Part shown: positions 1-5,044 of the stretch, piece after piece
How the letters are laid out: every line of letters starts with the position of its first letter
How positions within the stretch are numbered: the stretch's first letter is position 1
Assembly: GCA_031262135.1 (NCBI GenBank)
Contig: JAISIG010000023.1
Coordinates: 1-5,044 of the forward strand
Direction: 5' to 3'
Length of the DNA stretch: 5,044 nucleotides
Origin: Endomicrobium sp.
GTDB lineage: Bacteria; Elusimicrobiota; Endomicrobiia; Endomicrobiales; Endomicrobiaceae
The notes under the pieces: model-generated
Databases searched by the model: none
What the model saw: only the letters and a program-made list of their open reading frames with translations
Told to the model about the DNA's origin: nothing
Position numbers and translations under genes: made by a program

Positions 1-144
1 GATAGATGGTTACAGAATATTCCAAAATGTAAGATAATAGGAATTGCTTATGATTTCCAAATTGTTAAAAATCTTCCCATTGAACAATATGATTTATCAG
101 TTGGAACAATAGTGACAGAAAAAAGAGTTATAAAAAATTCATGA
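1..144 (+). CDS. 5-formyltetrahydrofolate cyclo-ligase (MTHFS), C-terminal 47 residues, 5' end outside the window
   Basis: The first frame is open from base 1 to a TGA at 142-144. The 47 residues carry the C-terminal signature of the MTHFS/YgfA family: a DRW segment near the start, then IGIAYDFQ (residues 13-20 of the fragment), LPIEQYD (25-31) and a final IVTEKRVI. In this family the enzyme is a cytosolic ATP-dependent ligase that converts 5-formyltetrahydrofolate to 5,10-methenyltetrahydrofolate and so returns a stored folate to the one-carbon pool. The family usually has about 180-200 residues, so roughly three quarters of the gene lies to the left. It ends 17 bp before rny on the same strand, which suggests co-transcription. 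The protein ends shortly after the conserved TE, as relatives do, which supports TGA being a real stop. The short fragment is the main limit on confidence. Confidence 0.88.
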   Translation, partial: DRWLQNIPKCKIIGIAYDFQIVKNLPIEQYDLSVGTIVTEKRVIKNS

Positions 145-150
145 AATTTT

Positions 151-156
151 AAGGAG
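151..156 (+). promoter_or_regulatory. Shine-Dalgarno site of rny
   Basis: AAGGAG lies 5 nt before the ATG at 162, in the 17-bp gap after the cyclo-ligase stop. It is a near-perfect anti-16S match at good spacing and fixes the rny start. Confidence 0.85.
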
Positions 157-161
157 TAGTT

Positions 162-1718
162 ATGTTAAATTTCATCATTATTGGGATAGTTCTATTAATA
201 GCTTGTTTTATAGGATATATTTTACGTCTAATATATGATAAGATCAATGCTCAGTCATTAGAACAAATGTCAGAAAGAATTATTAATGAAGCAAAATTGA
301 TAGCAGACACAAAGCTAAAGGAATCACTGTTAGAAGCAAAAAATATTGTTGACAAAGAAAGGAAAGAATTTGAAAAAGAAATTAGAGATAGGAAACAACA
401 TGTTCAAAATGTAGAGAATAGGATACACCAACGAGAAGAAAATTTAGATAAAAAAATTCTTATAATAGATCAAAAAGAAAAAGAATTAACTGGAAAAGAA
501 AAAAGTTTGCATTTTAAAGAAGAACAAATAAAAACCAAACTTGCAGATCTAGATGCCATTCAAAATAAACAACAATCAACTCTTGAACATATTGCTTGCA
601 TGACTAAAAAAGAAGCAAAAAGCCAAATTTTATTCGAAACAAAAAGTAATATGCAACAAGAACTAACAATTTTATCTCAACGGCTAGAACAAGAAACACG
701 TGAAAGTGCTGATAGAAAATCAAAAGAAATTTTAGCAATAGCAATACAACGTATCGCAGCAGAATATACTATGGACAATATTACAACTACTGTAAATATC
801 CCTAATGAAGAAATTAAAGGCAGAGTCATAGGAAGAGAGGGAAGGAACATTAGAGCCTTTGAACAAATAACAGGAGTTGATTTAATCATAGATGATACTC
901 CTGAAACAATAACAGTATCATCATTTGATGGAGTGAGAAGAGAAATAGCTAGAATTGCTCTAGAAAAATTAGTAATGGATGGAAGAATTCATCCTTCTAG
1001 AATTGAAGATATCGTTGCAAGAGTGAAACTTAATATGGAACAACATATTAAAGACATAGGAACACAAGCAGTAATTGACGCAGGAGTAACAGGAGTACAT
1101 CCAGAGATTATTAAATTACTAGGTAAACTCAAATATAGAACTTCTTATGGGCAAAATCAGTTACAACATACATTAGAAGTTACTTGGATTGCTAAAATTA
1201 TCGCAAGTGAATTAGGAGTTGATGTAAATTTTTGTAAAAAAGGAGCTTTATTGCACGATATTGGCAAAGCGGTAAACCATGAAGTAGATGGTAGCCATCA
1301 TCAAATTTCAGCTGAAATTGCACGTAAATATGGGGAATCCACAAAAATGATAAATGCTATTTTATCACATCATGAGGGGTTTGCACTTCCAGAAACTGCA
1401 GAAGCTTTTGTTATAGCAGCAGCAGATGCTATTTCTGCTTCTCGACCTGGGGCAAGAATGGAATCCATAGAATTCTATGTAAAACGTTTAGCAAAGCTTG
1501 AAAAAATTGCAAAAGGGTTTCATGGAGTTTTAATGGCTTATGCTATTCAAGCTGGTAGAGAAGTAAGAATACTTGTAAAACCTGACTGTATAGATGATAT
1601 AGAATCCCAAATATTAGCTCACAAAATAGCTAAACGAATTGAGTGTGAATTGGAATATCCTGGACAAATTAAAGTTACTGTTATTCGAGAAATTAGATCG
1701 CAAGATATAGCTAAATAA
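162..1718 (+). CDS. rny: Ribonuclease Y (membrane-anchored KH/HD endoribonuclease)
   Basis: The 518 residues match the usual RNase Y length (about 520) and collinear architecture. One hydrophobic segment (about residues 3-24) anchors the protein in the inner membrane. A long charged Lys/Glu-rich coiled coil follows (about 26-190). A KH RNA-binding domain (about 208-270) has the GxxG loop G224-R-E-G227 in the conserved IGREGRNIR. The HD phosphohydrolase domain (about 333-430) has H336, the H365-D366 pair in LLHDIGKA, H379/H380, H403/H404 and D422 in the AAADA segment, so the expected metal ligands appear present. The family-typical C-terminus has QAGREVRI and [12 protein letters not shown]. 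In this family the enzyme makes initiating endonucleolytic cuts in mRNA and helps organise a membrane degradosome. The start at 162 is supported by AAGGAG at 151-156 and by the membrane segment beginning at once. It follows the cyclo-ligase by 17 bp. No ymdB-like phosphodiesterase gene, often found next downstream, is intact here. Confidence 0.97.
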   Translation: MLNFIIIGIVLLIACFIGYILRLIYDKINAQSLEQMSERIINEAKLIADTKLKESLLEAKNIVDKERKEFEKEIRDRKQHVQNVENRIHQREENLDKKILIIDQKEKELTGKEKSLHFKEEQIKTKLADLDAIQNKQQSTLEHIACMTKKEAKSQILFETKSNMQQELTILSQRLEQETRESADRKSKEILAIAIQRIAAEYTMDNITTTVNIPNEEIKGRVIGREGRNIRAFEQITGVDLIIDDTPETITVSSFDGVRREIARIALEKLVMDGRIHPSRIEDIVARVKLNMEQHIKDIGTQAVIDAGVTGVHPEIIKLLGKLKYRTSYGQNQLQHTLEVTWIAKIIASELGVDVNFCKKGALLHDIGKAVNHEVDGSHHQISAEIARKYGESTKMINAILSHHEGFALPETAEAFVIAAADAISASRPGARMESIEFYVKRLAKLEKIAKGFHGVLMAYAIQAGREVRILVKPDCIDDIESQILAHKIAKRIECELEYPGQIKVTVIREIRSQDIAK

Positions 1719-1978
1719 TAATAATTATAAAATGGATAATTTAAATTTAAAACTATATATCAAAAAAGTTTACTATAGTAACTCTACATTCAAATATTTT
1801 TATCACAATGAAAATAGCCGTATTAGCATGCAGATTAAAACGTTTAACTAAGACGAATAAATGCTTTTGTTATTAGCAAGTAACATTTTTGGAACAAAAG
1901 TAGCAATATCTCTTAAGATTGTTAATTAATATCATAAAAAAGTTAGAGTTGATTTAGAAATGTAATTCTTAGTAAAAA
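1719..1978. other. 260-bp gap between rny and tlyA with no convincing gene; possibly an eroded gene
   Basis: No frame on either strand runs far. The longest forward run, 1751-1873, is 41 codons, with an ATG at 1808 (MKIAVLAC...) and a TAG at 1874. A second small frame starts at ATG 1861 and ends at a TAA 23 codons later. It reads LLLASNIFGTKVAIS, and past the stop the same frame reads YHKKVRVDLEM. Neither small frame has a good Shine-Dalgarno. The frames overlap and are broken by stops, which fits either plain AT-rich spacer or the wreck of a gene. The gap also holds a near-palindrome (1767-1783) and a weak inverted repeat (1864-1871 with 1893-1900). I see no GC-rich stem followed by a T run, no tRNA-like fold and no clear promoter. 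A promoter for tlyA-leuS may lie here, but in DNA this AT-rich I cannot place one. Confidence 0.6.
1767..1783. repeat. Near-palindrome in the rny-tlyA gap
   Basis: AGTTTACTATAGTAACT contains the perfect 12-bp palindrome TTACTATAGTAA (1770-1781). Dropping one T from the left arm makes the whole stretch a 16-bp perfect palindrome. No T run follows, so it is not a standard intrinsic terminator. It could be an operator-like site or chance in AT-rich sequence. Confidence 0.35.
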
Positions 1979-2725
1979 ATGATAAACTTCATAACAAAGA
2001 TAAAGAAGAAGAGATTAGATATATTACTTGTAGAAAAACATTTTGCATTATCATTAAAACATGCTCAAGCATTAATCATGAGCAAAATTGTTTATGTTAA
2101 TAAACAAATTGAATTTAGACCATGGATATTATATGACACTAAAGATTCTATTGAGATAAGAAAGCATAATTTATATGTTTCACGCGGTGGATTGAAGCTG
2201 GCATCAGCATTAAAAGTGTTTAAATTGAATATACAAGGCTATATTTGTTTGGATATAGGAGCATCTACAGGCGGCTTTACTGATTGTCTATTACAAAATG
2301 GAGCAATGCGTGTTTATTCTGTAGATGTTGGAAAAGGCCAATTAGATTATAAATTAAAACAAGATAAACGTGTAACTAATATAGAAAATCTTAATTTTAG
2401 ATATTATACAAAGTCATTAATCAATGATATAATTGATTTAGTTACTATAGATGTATCATTTATATCACTTGCAAAGATTTTGCCTATAGTATATAGCGAG
2501 ATATCTACAAGTAAATTTATTATCCCTTTAATTAAACCACAATTTGAGCTTAGTTCATATGATGTAAAAAAAGGAATTGTTAAAAATGAAAATTTAAGAC
2601 AACAGGCTATACAAAAAATAAAAAATTTTGCTTGCAATATAGGGTTTATAGTAGTTGCAGAAACTTCATCAAGTTTAAAAGGTGTAAAAGGAAATTTAGA
2701 ACACTTTATACTACTAAAAAGATAA
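1979..2725 (+). CDS. tlyA: TlyA-family 16S/23S rRNA (cytidine-2'-O)-methyltransferase
   Basis: The 248 residues show the two TlyA domains. An S4 RNA-binding domain (about residues 10-65) begins with KKRLDILLVE and contains AQALIMSKIVYVN. An FtsJ/RrmJ-like Rossmann methyltransferase domain (about 66-246) has the SAM-binding motif LDIGASTGGFTD (91-102). The family's K-D-K-E catalytic set appears as K73 (SRGGLKL), D158 (IDVSF), K186 (IKPQFE) and E241 (GNLEHF). Known members 2'-O-methylate a cytidine in helix 69 of 23S rRNA, and some also one in helix 44 of 16S rRNA. Loss of this activity gives capreomycin resistance in mycobacteria. The old name hemolysin A comes from indirect effects. The ATG at 1979 is the only possible one, because an in-frame TAA lies at 1973. 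It gives about eight residues (MINFITKI) before the usual start of the S4 domain and has no Shine-Dalgarno. leuS follows by 33 bp. I cannot tell from sequence whether it targets one or both rRNAs. Confidence 0.94.
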   Translation: MINFITKIKKKRLDILLVEKHFALSLKHAQALIMSKIVYVNKQIEFRPWILYDTKDSIEIRKHNLYVSRGGLKLASALKVFKLNIQGYICLDIGASTGGFTDCLLQNGAMRVYSVDVGKGQLDYKLKQDKRVTNIENLNFRYYTKSLINDIIDLVTIDVSFISLAKILPIVYSEISTSKFIIPLIKPQFELSSYDVKKGIVKNENLRQQAIQKIKNFACNIGFIVVAETSSSLKGVKGNLEHFILLKR

Positions 2726-2739
2726 CTAAATATGAGAAA

Positions 2740-2745
2740 AAGGAG
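2740..2745 (+). promoter_or_regulatory. Probable Shine-Dalgarno site of leuS, widely spaced
   Basis: AAGGAG in the 33-bp tlyA-leuS gap lies 13 nt before the leuS ATG at 2759, longer than the usual 5-9 nt. No in-frame start exists between the motif and 2759, since a TAA lies at 2750-2752. Protein alignment to the family supports 2759. The site is therefore probably real but not optimal. Confidence 0.6.
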
Positions 2746-2758
2746 CATTTAAGTAATA

Positions 2759-5044
2759 ATGAAAAATTATGACCATAATAAGATTGAGAGAAAATGGCAA
2801 TTATATTGGAAAAATAACATGTTGTTTTCACCTAACGATAAAAAATATAATAAAAAAAAATATTATTGTCTTGTTATGTTACCTTATCCTTCAGGGACAT
2901 TACATATGGGCCATGTACGTAATTATACTATTGGAGATGTATTAGCACGCTTTCATAGAATGAAAGGTTATAATGTATTACATCCAATGGGGTGGGATGC
3001 TTTTGGGCTACCAGCTGAAAATGCTGCTATAGCTCATCATATTCATCCAGCAGCATGGACAAAAAAGAACATTCAATATATGAAAGAACAATTACAAACA
3101 CTTGGAATATCCTACAATTGGAAAAACGAAATTACAACTTGTATGCCTGAATACTATAAATGGAATCAATGGTTTTTTATAAAAATGTTTGAAAATGGAT
3201 TAGCTTTTAAAAAAAATTCTAAAGTAAATTGGTGTAGTACTTGTAATACTGTGTTGGCTAATGAACAAGTAATTAATGGAAGATGTTGGAGATGCCATTG
3301 TCTTACTCAATATAAAACTCTAAAACAATGGTTTATTAAAATTACAAATTATGCTGAGGAATTACTTGAAGATAGTAAAAAATTAACTGGATGGCCTAAG
3401 CAAGTAATAGCTATGCAGAAGAATTGGATAGGAAAATCAATTGGAATAGAAATACATTTTTTATTTACACCTGTAGAATATACTTTAAAGATATTTACAA
3501 CACGCCCTGAGACTATTTATGGTGTAACTTTTATCGCTATAGCTAGAGACCACGAAATACTTCAATCTAATAACATATTCCATAAGCATATAAAAAATTA
3601 CAATAAAATAAAAAATTATCTATCTAAAAACAAAGATAATACATTATCTACTACACAAGAAGGAATATTAATAGAAGGTATTGAAGCTATAAATCCTGTA
3701 AGTGGACTTCACATTCCAATATTTATAGCAGATTATGTAGTTACTGATTATGGAACAGGAGCTATTATGGCTGTACCTGCACATGATAAAAGAGATTGGG
3801 AGTTTGCAAAACAACATAATATTCCTATGATTGAGGTTATTCAATCAAACACAAATCTTCCCTATGAAGGAGATGGAAAACTTATTAATTCTTGTCAATT
3901 TAATGGAATTCAATCAACTCAAGCTTGGTTAAATATAATACAGTTGCTAGAGTCTAAAAAACTAGGAAAACGAGTCATTAATTTTAAACTTAAAGACTGG
4001 CTTATATCAAGACAAAGATATTGGGGAACTCCTATACCTATAATTTACTGTGATACTTGTGGAATTCTTACTGTTCCAATTAATGATTTACCAGTAATGT
4101 TGCCTAAAAATGTTAAAGATTTTTCTGCTTTAAAATTTGATAAAAATTTTGTAGATGTGAAATGTCCAAAATGTACAGGACAAGCACGTAGAGAAACTGA
4201 TACAATGGATACATTTATAGATTCTTCATGGTATTACTCTAGATATTGTGATCCTATCAATAGTAGTCGTGCTTTTGACTCTGATAAAGTAAATTATTGG
4301 ATGCCAGTAGATCAATATATTGGTGGGATAGAACATGCTTGTATGCATTTAATATATGCTAGATTCTGGTATAAGTTTATGCGAGATATTGGATTAGTGA
4401 AAGATAGCGAACCATTTTCAAATCTTTTAACTCAAGGAATGGTTACTTTAAATGGAGAAGTAATGTCAAAATCTAAAGGAAACACAGTAAATCCTAATAT
4501 TATTATAAAACAATATGGAGCAGATACGTTAAGATTATTTATTCTTTTTAGTGCCCCACCTAAAAAACAACTCGATTGGAAAATTGAAGGATTAAAAGGA
4601 TGTAGAAAATTTCTAATACGTTTTTGGAACCTTTTTGAAATAATTAATAAAAAATCAAAGAATATAGCAAGCAACCATGATAAATTGATGATATTGCAGC
4701 TAATGCATAAAACTATTCAGAAGGTTACAGAGACAATGATAAATAAAGAATTTAAATTTAATACTGCTATATCAAAAATCATGGAGTTAGTCAATGCTCT
4801 ATACCTATATAAATATCATTCAAATGATGATAATACATCATTATTAGTGTACAAAACAATGATTCTCCTACTGTATCCTTTTACCCCCCATATATGTGAA
4901 GAGCTATGGGAAATGTTAGGCAAAACAAAATTATACGAAGAATCCTGGCCATTGTATGATATTAATTTATTAAAACAAACATTTATAGATATACCTATCC
5001 AAATCAATGGAAAAATAAAATGTAAAGTACAAATACATATTAAT
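2759..5044 (+). CDS. leuS: Leucyl-tRNA synthetase, 762 residues, 3' end outside the window
   Basis: The frame is open without a stop from ATG 2759 to the window edge. The product is a cytosolic class I synthetase that charges tRNA-Leu with leucine. In order it shows: PYPSGTLHMGH with the HIGH-type signature H49-M-G-H52; a zinc-ribbon Cys set C159/C162/C176/C179; and the CP1 editing domain with TTRPET (247-252) and AVPAHDKRD (338-346). T252 and D346 match the E. coli editing residues T252 and D345. The catalytic core then resumes with RQRYWGTPIP, a second Cys set C431/C434/C469/C472, DSSWYYSRY and the second signature VMSKS (568-572). The tRNA-binding helical domain runs to QINGKIKCK near the edge. 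The large leucine-specific insertion that E. coli has before KMSKS is absent, as in the shorter Bacillus-type enzyme. By comparison with E. coli about 50 residues are missing, giving a full length near 810. The start places HMGH at the same residue number as in E. coli. Confidence 0.97.
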   Translation, partial: MKNYDHNKIERKWQLYWKNNMLFSPNDKKYNKKKYYCLVMLPYPSGTLHMGHVRNYTIGDVLARFHRMKGYNVLHPMGWDAFGLPAENAAIAHHIHPAAWTKKNIQYMKEQLQTLGISYNWKNEITTCMPEYYKWNQWFFIKMFENGLAFKKNSKVNWCSTCNTVLANEQVINGRCWRCHCLTQYKTLKQWFIKITNYAEELLEDSKKLTGWPKQVIAMQKNWIGKSIGIEIHFLFTPVEYTLKIFTTRPETIYGVTFIAIARDHEILQSNNIFHKHIKNYNKIKNYLSKNKDNTLSTTQEGILIEGIEAINPVSGLHIPIFIADYVVTDYGTGAIMAVPAHDKRDWEFAKQHNIPMIEVIQSNTNLPYEGDGKLINSCQFNGIQSTQAWLNIIQLLESKKLGKRVINFKLKDWLISRQRYWGTPIPIIYCDTCGILTVPINDLPVMLPKNVKDFSALKFDKNFVDVKCPKCTGQARRETDTMDTFIDSSWYYSRYCDPINSSRAFDSDKVNYWMPVDQYIGGIEHACMHLIYARFWYKFMRDIGLVKDSEPFSNLLTQGMVTLNGEVMSKSKGNTVNPNIIIKQYGADTLRLFILFSAPPKKQLDWKIEGLKGCRKFLIRFWNLFEIINKKSKNIASNHDKLMILQLMHKTIQKVTETMINKEFKFNTAISKIMELVNALYLYKYHSNDDNTSLLVYKTMILLLYPFTPHICEELWEMLGKTKLYEESWPLYDINLLKQTFIDIPIQINGKIKCKVQIHIN

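Noticed and set aside
677..889. 70-codon open frame on the - strand
   Set aside because: It lies wholly inside rny, opposite the coiled coil and KH domain. It has no recognisable domain and looks like an antisense shadow.
1808..1876. 22-codon frame starting MKIAVLAC, considered as a small gene or the start of purN
   Set aside because: It resembles the first residues of PurN only superficially, loses the expected glycine-rich loop at once, lacks a Shine-Dalgarno and soon stops.
1864..1900. Inverted repeat CTTTTGTT / AACAAAAG with a 21-nt loop, considered as a terminator
   Set aside because: The stem is short and AT-rich, the loop is long and no T run follows. It is too weak to call a terminator.
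1719..1978. sigma70-type promoter for tlyA-leuS, for example TTTACT at 1769 with AAATAT at 1792
   Set aside because: The boxes match the consensus at only 4 and 3 of 6 positions, and such matches are expected by chance in DNA this AT-rich.
2404..2748. 114-codon open frame on the - strand
   Set aside because: It is antisense to the 3' half of tlyA, whose catalytic residues are well conserved. Its Phe/Ile/Ser-rich product is typical of a shadow of Lys/Asn/Glu-rich coding sequence.
4432..5007. Two open frames on the - strand (4432-4674 and 4816-5007)
   Set aside because: Both are antisense to the C-terminal half of leuS and show no family motif.
1..5044. Mobile elements, CRISPR arrays, tRNA or rRNA genes
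   Set aside because: I saw no regularly spaced direct repeats, transposase motifs, terminal inverted repeats, or tRNA/rRNA signatures on either strand.

Overview
This AT-rich window (roughly 30% GC by eye) holds four protein-coding genes, all on the + strand. Two of them are cut by the window edges. In order they are: the last 47 codons of a 5-formyltetrahydrofolate cyclo-ligase; a complete ribonuclease Y (rny); a 260-bp stretch with no convincing gene; a complete TlyA-type rRNA 2'-O-methyltransferase (tlyA); and a leucyl-tRNA synthetase (leuS) that is open to the right edge and lacks only about its last 50 residues.

The organism is a bacterium using the standard code: tryptophan is TGG throughout and TGA ends the first gene. 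RNase Y together with TlyA and an LeuRS lacking the leucine-specific insertion argues against a typical gamma- or alphaproteobacterium. Strong A/T bias, long A runs inside genes, Lys/Asn/Ile-rich proteins and an eroded-looking gap suggest a reduced or host-associated genome. I cannot fix the phylum. Elusimicrobiota (Endomicrobium-like), deltaproteobacterial relatives, spirochaetes and fusobacteria are all possible from memory of the families, and the guess is weak.

Layout: the cyclo-ligase and rny are separated by 17 bp and rny has a strong Shine-Dalgarno, so they probably form one transcript. After rny come several in-frame stops and the 260-bp gap. tlyA and leuS are 33 bp apart and probably form a second unit. 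Three of the four genes act on RNA: mRNA decay at the membrane, rRNA 2'-O-methylation and tRNA charging. The fourth serves one-carbon folate metabolism.

I see no new system here. The core genes look intact and ordinary. The points worth a second look are the gap where ymdB often sits in other genomes, the translation-start context of tlyA and leuS, the compact LeuRS with a variant KMSKS motif, and a 9-A run early in leuS.
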